53,112 nucleotides of DNA from the NCBI GenBank assembly GCA_019239975.1, contig JAFAZE010000068.1, positions 1 to 53,112 of the forward strand, written 5' to 3'. Positions within the stretch are counted from its first letter, which is position 1. Every line of letters starts with the position of its first letter. The translations under genes were made by a program, and so were the position numbers. Under the pieces are notes generated by a model. The model made no database searches. It saw only the letters and a program-made list of their open reading frames with translations, and was not told where the DNA came from. Of this stretch, positions 8,352 through 16,560 are shown in pieces. The DNA is from Streptosporangiaceae bacterium. Lineage in GTDB: Bacteria > Actinomycetota > Actinomycetes > Streptosporangiales > Streptosporangiaceae.

Positions 8352-9047
8352 TTATGGTATGGAGTCACCAGTTCGGCCGTGGGTAGCGCGCGGCCGCACA
8401 AGGCCGGATTCGTAGGCGGCGATGACGAGCTGGGCTCGGTCGCGTGCGGTGAGTTTCATCAGCAGCCGTCTTATGTGGGTTTTCACGGTGGAGGGGCTTA
8501 CGTGGAGGTGAGCGGCGATCTCACTGTTGGACAGTCCGCAGCCGATGAGCGTCAGCACTTCCTGCTCTCGTTCTGTCACGTCGGCGAGCGTGGCGGCTGG
8601 CTGCTGGCCGGGCTCGGGGTGCCTGGTGAACTCTTCGATGAGGCGCCGGGTGACGGCGGGGGCGAGCAGCGCGTCGCCGGCCGCGATGACCCGGATCGCT
8701 GCCAGCAGGTCAGCGGGCGGGGTGTCCTTGAGCAGGAAGCCGCTGGCGCCGGCGCGCAGCGCGGCGAATACGTACTCATCCAGGCCGAAGGTGGTCAGGA
8801 TCAGCACGCGGACCGTGGAGGTCTGCAGGGAGGCGGTGATCTGCCGGGTTGCCTCGATGCCGTCCATGCCGGGCATGCGGATGTCCATCAGCGCCACGTC
8901 GGGCTGCTCGCGGCGGGCCAGCTCGACAGCTTCCGTGCCGGTGCCGGCCTCGCCGACGGAGATCAGGTCGTCGGCGGTGTCCACCAGGATCCGGAAGCTG
9001 CCGCGGACCAGGGCCTGGTCGTCGGCGACGAGCACGCGGATGGTCAT
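8352..9047 (-). CDS. NarL/LuxR-family response regulator
   Basis: A 231-residue two-component response regulator. The receiver domain has the acidic pair D9/D10 (VLVADDQ), the phosphoacceptor D55 in DVALMDIRMPG, and the conserved Thr and Lys (LILTTF, GFLLKDTPP). The LuxR-type helix-turn-helix is at the C-terminus (LTEREQ-like VTEREQEVLTLIGCGLSNSE, VSPSTVKTHIRRLLMKL). Its ATG overlaps the stop of the upstream histidine kinase by 4 bases (ATGA), so kinase and regulator are made together. It binds DNA when phosphorylated; the disrupted ABC exporter divergent from this pair is the likely ancestral target. Confidence 0.95.
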   Translation of the reverse strand: MTIRVLVADDQALVRGSFRILVDTADDLISVGEAGTGTEAVELARREQPDVALMDIRMPGMDGIEATRQITASLQTSTVRVLILTTFGLDEYVFAALRAGASGFLLKDTPPADLLAAIRVIAAGDALLAPAVTRRLIEEFTRHPEPGQQPAATLADVTEREQEVLTLIGCGLSNSEIAAHLHVSPSTVKTHIRRLLMKLTARDRAQLVIAAYESGLVRPRATHGRTGDSIP

Positions 9048-10366
9048 GGCAGCGGGACCGCCAGCGGCAGGCGGGCGGTGACCCGGAAGCCACGCCCGGG
9101 CAGCGGGCCGGCCTCGAACTGGCCGCTGTACATGGCTACCCGCTCGCGCATTCCGGCGATCCCGTGCCCGCCGTTGCCCGCGCCGTCGGCGCGACCCGGG
9201 GCGGGGCGGCCGGAGGGCCTGCCCCGTCCGCGGTCGGTGACCTCGATAGTGAGGTCGTTGTCACCGTAGGACAGCCGGACGCGGCAACGGTCCGCCGCGG
9301 CGTGCCTGACGACGTTGGTGAGCGCTTCCTGGATCACCCGGTAGGCGGTCAGGTCGATGCCTGCCGGCGGCTGCCGCGGCTGCCCGACGATGTCCACCTC
9401 CACCCGGACGCCCGCGGCCGCGGCATGCTCGGTGAGCCCGGCCAGGCCGGCGAGCCCCGGTGCCGGCGCTAGGCCGCCTTCGGCTTGCCCGGTGCCGGAT
9501 GGCTCGTCCGCGCGGAGGACGCCGAGCAGCGTCCGCATCTCCGCGAGAGCGCTGCGGCTGCTGCGCTCGATGGATGACAGCGCGCGGGCGGTCTCGTCCG
9601 GGCGGGTTCCGATTATGTAGTTGGCGACTCCCGCCTGCACCGCGATCAGGCTCAGCGCGTGCGCCACGATGTCGTGCAGTTCGCGGGCGATCCGCAGCCG
9701 CTGCTCGGTGAGCTGCTCGGCGGCTTGCCGCTCGGCCTGCTCGCGAAGGCCCTTCGTGTAGGCCCGCTGCTGCCTGACGGCGTAGCCGATCACCCACGCG
9801 GCGGCCAGCACCAGGCCGCTGGCCAGCAGGCGGGCTGCCATGGTCTCCGCCCAGGCGCTATCGTGCCTGGTAACCGCCACCACGCCCATCTGCGTCATGA
9901 CCACGGCAGCAACCGTGGCCATGGTCGCCGTGAGCAACCGCACCGCGGCCGGGACGGGCTGAGCTAGCGCGACGACATACAGCACCAGCGCGGCGGACGC
10001 CGGCGGGTCGGTGCTGAACCCGGCTGTGCCCGCGGCGACGGTGCCGGCCAGGATGACGGCCAGGGCAGCGCGCGGCCACAGCCGCCTGACGGCAGCCGGT
10101 ACCGCGACGCAGCCGGCGACCGTGACAGCGGCCCAGTGCGGGAACCCGAAGAACAGTGGCTGCCGCTCCGCGCCGGCCACCAGCAAGACGGCGATTCCTG
10201 CAGCGACGGCGCAGTCGACGGCGATCCAGTGTGCTGGCCGCAGCCGCCGGGTCAGTGGCGGCCGCAAGGCACCGCTGCCACCCGCGTTCCCCCCGCCCGC
10301 TGGTGCCTGCCCCGGCCTGCCCTGGGGCGGGACGGCGCCGACGCCGGATCCTGCGCCAATGGTCAT
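9044..10366 (-). CDS. Two-component sensor histidine kinase (HisKA_3 type)
   Basis: A 440-residue NarX/DesK-like kinase. A proline-rich N-tail precedes about five to six transmembrane helices (residues 47-196). A short coiled linker follows, then the HisKA_3 motif with phospho-acceptor H231 in IARELHDIVAHALSLIAVQA. The HATPase_c domain has the N-box YRVIQEALTNVVRHA, the DRGRG G1 box, and GHGIAGMRERVAM. The open frame extends upstream to 10570, but that part is low-complexity and crosses a strong palindrome, so ATG 10366 was chosen, with modest Shine-Dalgarno support. It phosphorylates the overlapping NarL regulator; such pairs commonly control divergent ABC exporters. Confidence 0.92.
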   Translation of the reverse strand: MTIGAGSGVGAVPPQGRPGQAPAGGGNAGGSGALRPPLTRRLRPAHWIAVDCAVAAGIAVLLVAGAERQPLFFGFPHWAAVTVAGCVAVPAAVRRLWPRAALAVILAGTVAAGTAGFSTDPPASAALVLYVVALAQPVPAAVRLLTATMATVAAVVMTQMGVVAVTRHDSAWAETMAARLLASGLVLAAAWVIGYAVRQQRAYTKGLREQAERQAAEQLTEQRLRIARELHDIVAHALSLIAVQAGVANYIIGTRPDETARALSSIERSSRSALAEMRTLLGVLRADEPSGTGQAEGGLAPAPGLAGLAGLTEHAAAAGVRVEVDIVGQPRQPPAGIDLTAYRVIQEALTNVVRHAAADRCRVRLSYGDNDLTIEVTDRGRGRPSGRPAPGRADGAGNGGHGIAGMRERVAMYSGQFEAGPLPGRGFRVTARLPLAVPLP

Positions 10367-10390
10367 GCTCGACGTTAACCCACCTTGACG

Positions 10391-10424
10391 CGGCCCGCGC
10401 CGGCCCTGGGGCCGGCGCGGGCCG
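10391..10424. repeat. 16-bp perfect palindrome with 2-base centre in divergent promoter region
   Basis: CGGCCCGCGCCGGCCC (10391-10406) and its exact reverse complement (10409-10424) flank TG. It lies between the kinase start (10366, minus) and the ABC ATPase start (10569, plus). It could be an operator or a bidirectional terminator protecting the two divergent units. A possible -35-like TTGACG sits at 10385-10390. Confidence 0.65.
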
Positions 10425-10568
10425 TCGTCCCCAGGGCCGAGCCGGTGACGAGCGGAAGCGGCAGCCGCCCTCCGGGAGGACGCGAAGCTGCGTCCCGCGG
10501 GCTGACGACACCGGGCAGCCATGGACAGCACAGTAGAGCCGTATCCGTCAACCGCGAGGAAGGCAGAC

Positions 10569-10960
10569 ATGATCGAGGTCTACGACCTGTCAAAACGCTA
10601 CGGTCCCGCAGTTGCCGTCGACGGGCTGACCTTCGAGGTCCGCCCCGGGACGGTGACCGGGTTCCTCGGGCCGAACGGCTCGGGCAAGTCCACCACCATG
10701 CGGATCATCCTGGGCCTGGACGCACCGGACTCCGGAGAGGCGCTGGTCTGCGACCAGCGCCGTACCAGCGCCTGGCCCGGCCGCTGCACGTGGCCGGCGC
10801 GCTGCTGGACGCCGAGGCCGTGCACGGGGGGCGGACCGCGTTCCGGCACGTGGAAGCGATCGCGCGCAGCAACGGCATCGAGCGGGCGCGGGTCGCCGAG
10901 GTGCTCGGCCAGGTCGGCCTGGACAGCGTGGCCGGCCGGCGGGTGGGGGGCTTCTCGCTC
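10569..10960 (+). pseudogene. ABC transporter ATP-binding protein, frameshifted and 3'-deleted
   Basis: It starts MIEVYDLSKRYGPAVAVDGL with a good Walker A (GFLGPNGSGKSTTMRIILGL), the N-terminus of a DrrA-like exporter ATPase. Near 10755-10765 the reading frame shifts: homology continues in another frame as RLARPLHVAGALLDAEAVHG, then VLGQVGLDSVAGRR and GGFSL. Just after GGFSL, where the signature motif (GMRQRL-type), Walker B and H-loop should follow, the sequence jumps to a permease N-terminus. About half of the ATPase is therefore missing and cannot hydrolyse ATP. The frameshift could be a sequencing error, but the deletion of the signature and Walker B is independent of it. Confidence 0.85.
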
Positions 10961-11764
10961 GCCCCTGCCAGCAGCCCGCCGGCTCCGCCGGCCACCGTCC
11001 GCGCCGGCGACCTGCTCGCCTCCGAATGGATCAAGCTCCAGTCCGTGCGCTCCACGTACCTGACCATGCTCGCCGCCGCTGTCGTCGCCGTCGGCATCGC
11101 CGCCAGCACGGGTGCGGCGAACGCAGCCCGGTGGGCGAGCCTGAGCCCCGGGCAGCGGGCCGGCTTCGACCCGCTGACGGCCAGCCTGTTCGGGATGATC
11201 CTGGCCCAGATGGCCTTCGGTGTCCTCGGCGTCCCTGCGATAACCTCCGAGCACGCCACCGGCATGATCCGCACCACCTTCGCCGCAGTCCCCAGGCGCC
11301 GGGCCGTGCTCGCCGCCAAGGCGGCCATCACGGGAGGCGTAACCCTCACAGTGGGCATGGCGACCGCCTTCGCGGCGTTCTTGACCTGCCAGGCGCTGCT
11401 GTCCAGCGCGCACGCCGGAGTGGCGCTGTCCTCGCCCGGCCCGTTGCGTGCCGTCTTGGGCGCCGGCTGCTACATGCTGATCGCCATGCTGATCGGAACC
11501 GGGCTCGGCGCCATTATCCGGCACACCGCCGGCGCCATCACCGCCCTCTTCCTCCTCATCATGGTCCTGCCGCAGCTCGTCATCGTGATCCCGTCGCCCT
11601 GGAACGGATGGATCGAGCGGTGGCTTCCCGAATTCCACCCGGTCATCGCGCAGCACCCCCAAGCCGGCTTGTTGTCTCCCGGCATCACCATCGCGGTCGG
11701 CGCCGGCTACGCGGCCCTAACCCTCGTCACCGCCGCAACGCTCATCACCCGAAGGGACCCTTAG
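10961..11764 (+). CDS. ABC-2 type transporter permease (fused to the ATPase remnant, start unclear)
   Basis: Residues from about 10990 on (RAGDLLASEWIKLQSVRSTY) match the N-terminus of ABC-2 permeases linked to bacitracin/daunorubicin-type ATPases. Six hydrophobic segments follow, including YLTMLAAAVVAVGIA, LFGMILAQMAFGVLGV, GAITALFLLIMVLPQLVIVI and the C-terminal AAL/TLVTAATLI, with the characteristic ITSEHATGMIRTTFAAVPRR loop. Only the first roughly ten residues differ from a normal permease, because the gene is fused in frame to the truncated ATPase. No obvious own ribosome-binding site remains; possible in-frame starts are GTG 11045 or ATG 11066. Likely non-functional without its ATPase. 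Confidence 0.7.
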   Translation, partial: APASSPPAPPATVRAGDLLASEWIKLQSVRSTYLTMLAAAVVAVGIAASTGAANAARWASLSPGQRAGFDPLTASLFGMILAQMAFGVLGVPAITSEHATGMIRTTFAAVPRRRAVLAAKAAITGGVTLTVGMATAFAAFLTCQALLSSAHAGVALSSPGPLRAVLGAGCYMLIAMLIGTGLGAIIRHTAGAITALFLLIMVLPQLVIVIPSPWNGWIERWLPEFHPVIAQHPQAGLLSPGITIAVGAGYAALTLVTAATLITRRDP

Positions 11765-11958
11765 GGCGAGGAACTGGTCGTCAGTTACCTCCTGCTCGTT
11801 CTCGCCGGCTGGTCGCCTGCATTCGGCGGATTAGTGATCGCGATCTCGGTGCGCCGGACGGTGTCCCGGATGTGGGTGAACGCGCGGGCTGCCCGCCGCG
11901 GCTGTGAGTAAGGTGCGCGTCAGGCAAGCGCGCTCTGGCCCTCGCGATCACAGCGTAC

Positions 11959-12939
11959 TTATTGAAAATTCTTCCAGAGTGTTGAGAACGATTCGCCGTC
12001 GGAATTGATCGATTGCGGTACTGAAAGCGTATCGCTGTTATTAAACATCGTGATCGGGGAAGGGCTGCCGTCTATGAGGCGGATCGCGTTCTGGTTGCCG
12101 GGATCGAAGTAGAGGCAGTTCGAGAAGGTCTCGGCAACGTAACGTGCCAGCGGCGGCAGGTTCCCGTTGATCATTGTCCTTTCGACGATCCACTCGACGC
12201 TGCTGCCCGGCGGGTCGGTGACCTGGCTGCCGTCCACGCATATATTCTGCGTGAAGTCACAGAGCGTGAAGAAGGTCGTGCCAGTACTGGTGTCGTATGC
12301 GGTGTCGGCGGCTACCGATTCCCCGGGATTGGGAATGAGGTTGGTCACCATTTGCTGATTTTCGAGTGGAAAGTCCTCGAACCAGAAGTAGTAGTTGGTC
12401 GCGCCAGACGCCGAGACATCAGATTCGGTGCCATCCTGGAGAAGCTCGCCGGACCCGGAATTGAAGCCGCCGCCGAGGCCTACCCAGCTGCTCTCAGAGT
12501 CGAGCTGACCGTTGCCGGTCACGGCCGGTACGCTCCAGAATCCCTCTACCTCGTCAGCGGACGGGTCGGTGAGCTGGTACCCCGACCAGTTACCGGAGCT
12601 AATAGAGGCGGTGGCCGACCCTGGCGCCGGGCGGAGAACCGGCTTCCGGGGCAGCTGCCTGCAGGTTAGCCTGGACAGCCAGCGGACGTGGTGCTTGGCG
12701 GCGTAGTCCCAGATGCCGCGCTGGCCGCTGGGAAGGTGGAGGGCCTGAGGTGACAGCGCATGACCAGGCGCCGGGGTGTAGACCTTCGTGATACCACCGC
12801 ACCCTGAATTCGCGTGGACTGTGACCTGAGCGCCCGCGGGTGAGGTCGTCGCCTCCGCTGCCGACGCGAGCGGTATGAGGCTCGCCAATACCACTCCGCC
12901 GATAAGCGACGACAGAACCACAATTGGACGTGATTGCAT
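11959..12939 (-). CDS. G1 family (glutamic) secreted endopeptidase
   Basis: A 326-residue secreted protein of the eqolisin/G1 family, acid-active glutamic peptidases. A signal peptide covers about residues 1-28 and a pro-region runs to about 110. The catalytic beta-sandwich follows: SGNWSGYQLTDPSADEVEGF, SSWVGLGG, LLQDGTESDV (candidate catalytic Gln168), YYFWFEDFP, and VEWIVERT (E249/E253 region holding the family's catalytic Glu), then LPPLARY. ATG 12939 has AAGGAG upstream; an open frame runs on to 13365 without homology. With the two S53 enzymes in the window it points to extracellular proteolysis at low pH. Confidence 0.88.
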   Translation of the reverse strand: MQSRPIVVLSSLIGGVVLASLIPLASAAEATTSPAGAQVTVHANSGCGGITKVYTPAPGHALSPQALHLPSGQRGIWDYAAKHHVRWLSRLTCRQLPRKPVLRPAPGSATASISSGNWSGYQLTDPSADEVEGFWSVPAVTGNGQLDSESSWVGLGGGFNSGSGELLQDGTESDVSASGATNYYFWFEDFPLENQQMVTNLIPNPGESVAADTAYDTSTGTTFFTLCDFTQNICVDGSQVTDPPGSSVEWIVERTMINGNLPPLARYVAETFSNCLYFDPGNQNAIRLIDGSPSPITMFNNSDTLSVPQSINSDGESFSTLWKNFQ

Positions 12940-13707
12940 GACTCCTTCGGCTCCTTCCCAGTGTGAAAGCAGGACCGCCTGCCCATGCGCCGGTGCTGCC
13001 TCATCCATGCCGAGAGCGTAGGGCCCTCTTTTACGTTTCTGGCCCAGGCTCCAGCCCGTGTTATAACCACATCGGGACGGCAGACCCGGTAAGAGGCAGT
13101 GGCCTGTGTCCCGTCCGGGGCGTCGTCGGTGTGGCGCGTGATCATGGTGTCTGCGTGTCTTTTGAGAACGCGGGATTGCACCCGGCCGGGCCGTGAGCTC
13201 CTTCCTGGGCAGCCGCCACGCAGTCACGGTAGGGCGCCCTGGCAATTTCGGGGCAGGCTTGTTGCAGCCGAAACCCTTACCCGCAACAAGCCTTGACACC
13301 TTCTGGCCGACCTGATAAAAGCCGAATGGAACGGCGCTGTGCCTGAGGCGGCGCACCGCAGTCATGTCACAACAGCTCGGGATTCATGCCGGGACGCTCG
13401 CCGGCCCGAGCAAGCGTCCCGCGGGCAGACCCGGACTCCGCCCGCAGCTCGAAGACCATCGCCACCGCACGTTCCCGCAGCCCGGCGGGGCGCTGCCTCC
13501 TCGATGACATGGGCCCCAACCTCCCAGAAGTCACGGCCTCCAAGAAACCCGGGGCGGCTCAAGCCCACCCGTAAGCGGGTTCATAGTGCGGCCGTGCGGC
13601 CTTCCTTCCCTTAAGCCGTCTTGTACGGGACGATTCGTCATGGTGCGTTATCGGTGACCAGCGATTCCGCACCGCCTCGCTGTCCCGCCATCACGGAGGA
13701 GCCCGAG
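12940..13707. other. 770-bp divergent intergenic region without recognised genes
   Basis: Open frames here are short or low-complexity and none shows a family signature. It should hold the promoters of the G1 peptidase (minus) and the second response regulator (plus). Two inverted repeats stand out: 13255-13293 (11-bp arms) and CGGGACGCT/AGCGTCCCG at 13390-13398 and 13413-13421. A TTGACA at 13293-13298 followed by TGATAAAA (13313-13320) is promoter-like, but the spacing is short. Confidence 0.4.
13255..13293. repeat. 11-bp perfect inverted repeat
   Basis: AGGCTTGTTGC (13255-13265) and GCAACAAGCCT (13283-13293) are exact inverted copies with a 17-base spacer. The right arm ends at a TTGACA hexamer (13293-13298). 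An operator or an end of a vanished element are both possible. Confidence 0.55.
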
Positions 13708-14349
13708 ATGATCCAGGTGACGATCATCGATGATCACCCGGTTGCCAGGCGCGGACTTGAGTCGATGCTTGGTGATGCGGGTGACATCGTCGTCGCGGCG
13801 TCCGTCAGCTCACCGGCGGGATTCGCCGCGGAGGGCACGTCCCCGGACGTGATCCTGCTCGACCTGTACCTCGGCACCGACGAGCCTTGCCTGGACGCCG
13901 TCGGCCAGCTGCGGGCGGCGGCCAGGGTCCTGGTGATATCGGCGTCCGGGCGGCCTGCCGACGTGCTCGGCGCGATCCGGGTCGGCGCGTCCGGCTACGT
14001 CACCAAAGAGGTCGGAGCCGGGATGCTCGTGTCGGCGGTGCGGACCGTGGCCGGTGGCGGCTTCGCGCTGTCCTCGCAGCTCGCCGACATCCTGCAGAGC
14101 GAGCTCACCAGGAACCCGCCGGAGGCGGCCGGCCATCAGCCGGGAACGCTGCTGTCGCCACGCGAGGAACAGGCGCTCGACCTGATCGCCAGGGGGTTCA
14201 CGCACGCCCAGACGGCGCGCCGGATGGGCGTCAGCAAGGCCACGGTGGATACCTATGTTGAGCGGGTCCGCGCCAAGCTCCAGGTCAGGAATAAGGCGGA
14301 GCTCACACGGGTAGCGCTGCTGCGGCTCGCCTCCGGCGAGAAACGATGA
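13708..14349 (+). CDS. LuxR-family two-component response regulator
   Basis: A 213-residue regulator. The receiver has D8/D9 (TIIDDHPVARRG), phosphoacceptor D52 (VILLDLYLG), a Ser in place of the usual Thr (VLVISASG) and the Lys of GYVTKEVGAG. The C-terminal LuxR-type helix-turn-helix is LSPREEQALDLIARGFTHAQ followed by MGVSKATVDTYVERVRAKLQ. ATG 13708 lies after GGAGGAG. Its stop overlaps the downstream kinase start by 4 bases. The pair precedes the secreted CHAP proteins by about 70 bp, so these are candidate targets. Confidence 0.94.
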   Translation: MIQVTIIDDHPVARRGLESMLGDAGDIVVAASVSSPAGFAAEGTSPDVILLDLYLGTDEPCLDAVGQLRAAARVLVISASGRPADVLGAIRVGASGYVTKEVGAGMLVSAVRTVAGGGFALSSQLADILQSELTRNPPEAAGHQPGTLLSPREEQALDLIARGFTHAQTARRMGVSKATVDTYVERVRAKLQVRNKAELTRVALLRLASGEKR

Positions 14350-15581
14350 GCGCCCGCGCGCCCGGCGCGGAGCTTGCCGTCACCACCCCGGCACCCGCCG
14401 AATACAGCGCGGTGCGAGCAGAGATCGTGCTGGCCCGTGCCATCGTTTTCTTCCGCGCGTGCGGCTTGGTCGAGGTCGGTTGCGTGCTCGCGCTCGACTG
14501 GCGGCATTACCGGTCGCCCGCCCTGGTCCTGCTGCTGGCCGGTGCGGTGCTGGCCGAGAGCGTGCTGCTGGTCGCCGCTGCCTGGTGGCGCGGTGAGATC
14601 AGGCGCTGGTGGGTCGGCGCGGACGTCGCGTTCCTGGTTTGCTGCCTGGCGGGGAGCGCGCGGCTGACCGCGCCAGCCGACGGGCACACCTGGGTGTACT
14701 TCATGTACCCGTTCACGGTCATCACCTGCTATTCGATCGGCATCGCATACCGGCGTCAGCCGGCCGTCATCGCGGTCAGCTCCGTGCTGGCTGGCGGCTA
14801 CGCGCTGTCGGCGATCATGATCCACCACGATCCTCCGTGGAATGTCCTGCCGAACGCCGCCGCCTACTATTCCAACATCGTCATCGCCTGGGCCGCCGCC
14901 GAGCTGCGGCGCAGCGGTCGGGCCAGCGACGCCTCACATGCGGTGGCGATCGCTCACGCGGCTGATCTGGCCCGGGAGCGGGAGCGTGCCCGGCACGCGC
15001 GGATGCTGCATGACCGGGTGCTGCAGACGCTCGAGGCACTGGTGCACCACGGCAGCATCGTGGCGGACCGGGAACTGTCCTCGCATATCGCCGCGGAGGC
15101 GGCCTGGCTGCGCGCGCTCGTCCAGGGCACGCCCGTCAGCGAGCCCGGTGACCTGCTGTCGCGGCTGCAGGAACTGGCCGCGCAGCGCACCGCCGCGGGC
15201 CTGCGCATCGAGTTCAACAACACCCAACTCCGGGCATCCGGCCTGCGCCGGAGCTTCCCGCCCGAGGTGACGGACGCGGTCGTGGCGGCGGTGGGTGAGG
15301 CGCTGACCAACATCGTCAAACACTCCGGGACCAGGTCCGCGATCATGCGGGCGACGGTCACCGGCGATCAGCTCACCGTCAGCGTGCTGGACCACGGGGC
15401 GGGCTTCGACCCGTGCGAGATACCGCGCGGCATCGGCCTAGCCGAGTGCATCACCGGGCGGCTCCAGGAGGTCGGCGGGTCGGTCCATATCGAGAGCGCG
15501 CCGGGCGCGGGCACCTACGTGGAGCTCACGATTCCTGTCGGCGGCGTGGTGCGTTCGGCCCACACCGAACGCATGACATGA
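14346..15581 (+). CDS. Sensor histidine kinase (NarX/DesK-like)
   Basis: A 411-residue kinase. Five to six transmembrane helices lie within residues 28-185, with little extracytoplasmic sequence, so it probably senses within the membrane. The phospho-acceptor is H222 in HARMLHDRVLQTLEALVHHG, a divergent HisKA_3 box. The ATPase domain has AVGEALTNIVKHS (N-box), DHGAGFDP (G1) and GIGLAECITGRLQEVGG. ATG 14346 overlaps the regulator stop (ATGA). It is expected to phosphorylate the regulator encoded immediately upstream. Confidence 0.92.
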   Translation: MSARAPGAELAVTTPAPAEYSAVRAEIVLARAIVFFRACGLVEVGCVLALDWRHYRSPALVLLLAGAVLAESVLLVAAAWWRGEIRRWWVGADVAFLVCCLAGSARLTAPADGHTWVYFMYPFTVITCYSIGIAYRRQPAVIAVSSVLAGGYALSAIMIHHDPPWNVLPNAAAYYSNIVIAWAAAELRRSGRASDASHAVAIAHAADLARERERARHARMLHDRVLQTLEALVHHGSIVADRELSSHIAAEAAWLRALVQGTPVSEPGDLLSRLQELAAQRTAAGLRIEFNNTQLRASGLRRSFPPEVTDAVVAAVGEALTNIVKHSGTRSAIMRATVTGDQLTVSVLDHGAGFDPCEIPRGIGLAECITGRLQEVGGSVHIESAPGAGTYVELTIPVGGVVRSAHTERMT

Positions 15582-15647
15582 CAGCGCGCACCTGCTGCCT
15601 GGAGCATGTTCGGTGGATAACGTGCCCAGCGCGCAGGGGAGCTTGCG

Positions 15648-16541
15648 ATGAAACACGGGCTGCGGCGTCTCGCCGCTATCGGGCTGACGGCCTGCTGTCT
15701 GGCCATCGGGCTGGAGATCGTGGCGGCCGGTCCCGCCCTGGCATGCGTACCCGGCCCGAACGGGGGGTGTTACACCCCGCACACCTACTACGTCAGCGGG
15801 ACGGACGGCACTCTAGCGGTCCAGGTTCAGCCGCACGTCAGCAACGTCACCAGGCTGCTTCATGAGGGCAACGCTGTGCAGGTGATCTGCCAGATCAACT
15901 GGGGCGGCACCGACCCGTACGACGGTCTGTCCAGCCATACCTGGGACCTGATCGCAGGCGGCGGCTGGGTGTACGACTGGTACATCAGCACCCCCGCGCA
16001 AAATGCCGACGGATGGTCGGCCGGCCTCACCCGCTGTGACCTGCCGGCAGGTCAGCTCAGCACCGCCGTACCGGTCCCCAGCCTCGCGGTCAACGCCATG
16101 TGGGTCGCCTCCTCACCCGCCCAGGTCTTCAGGGACGGCCCCGGTTATTTCAACTCCACCGCGGTGCGCGGACTCAGCGATGGCGGCGCCTGCCAGGACT
16201 TCGTCATGGCCAACACCGACTTCTGGTGGCTATGGGACTCCTGGGACGGCTATCAGACGCTGAACGACGTCTTCACGTGGGCTTCGATCTCGCAATCGTA
16301 CGGGCGCTCCGTGTACAGCACCCCGGGCGTCGGCGACATCGCCGTCTTCGCCGGCGGCTGGCATGGGCCCTGGAACTACGGCACCGGACACGTTGCGATG
16401 GTGGTCAAGGTGAATGACAGTTCGAGCTTCACGGTCGCCGAATACAACTGGCACGCGAACGGCGGCGGCTTCGGCGTCATGGACTTCCGCCGGGTCGCCA
16501 TGGGTGATTTCGCCGGCTCGTACCTGAAGTTCATACGCTGA
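15648..16541 (+). CDS. Secreted CHAP-like domain protein (1 of 3)
   Basis: A 297-residue exported protein with a signal peptide ending near ALAC (residues 30-33). Residues about 48-130 form a module shared with the next gene (DGTLAVQVQPHVSNVT, VQVICQINWGGTDPYDGL, GGWVYDWYISTP), probably SH3-like. The C-terminal half is CHAP-like: candidate nucleophile C182 (GGACQDFVMANTD), GVGDIAVFAGGW, His248 in GTGHVAMVVKV, and the EYNW motif. CHAP domains hydrolyse peptidoglycan amide bonds. The Cys block departs from the usual GxCTxFAxW, so activity is less certain than for its neighbours. It starts 66 bp after the kinase gene. Confidence 0.78.
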   Translation: MKHGLRRLAAIGLTACCLAIGLEIVAAGPALACVPGPNGGCYTPHTYYVSGTDGTLAVQVQPHVSNVTRLLHEGNAVQVICQINWGGTDPYDGLSSHTWDLIAGGGWVYDWYISTPAQNADGWSAGLTRCDLPAGQLSTAVPVPSLAVNAMWVASSPAQVFRDGPGYFNSTAVRGLSDGGACQDFVMANTDFWWLWDSWDGYQTLNDVFTWASISQSYGRSVYSTPGVGDIAVFAGGWHGPWNYGTGHVAMVVKVNDSSSFTVAEYNWHANGGGFGVMDFRRVAMGDFAGSYLKFIR

Positions 16542-16560
16542 ACCTGGGGAAGGAAACGCC

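Noticed and set aside
8049..9269. 406-residue plus-strand open frame
   Set aside because: Out-of-frame with the sigma factor and antisense to the response regulator; Gly/Asp-rich shadow.
10569..11764. Programmed ribosomal frameshift joining ATPase and permease
   Set aside because: No slippery heptamer is visible, and the fused product would still lack the ABC signature and Walker B, so decay is the simpler reading.
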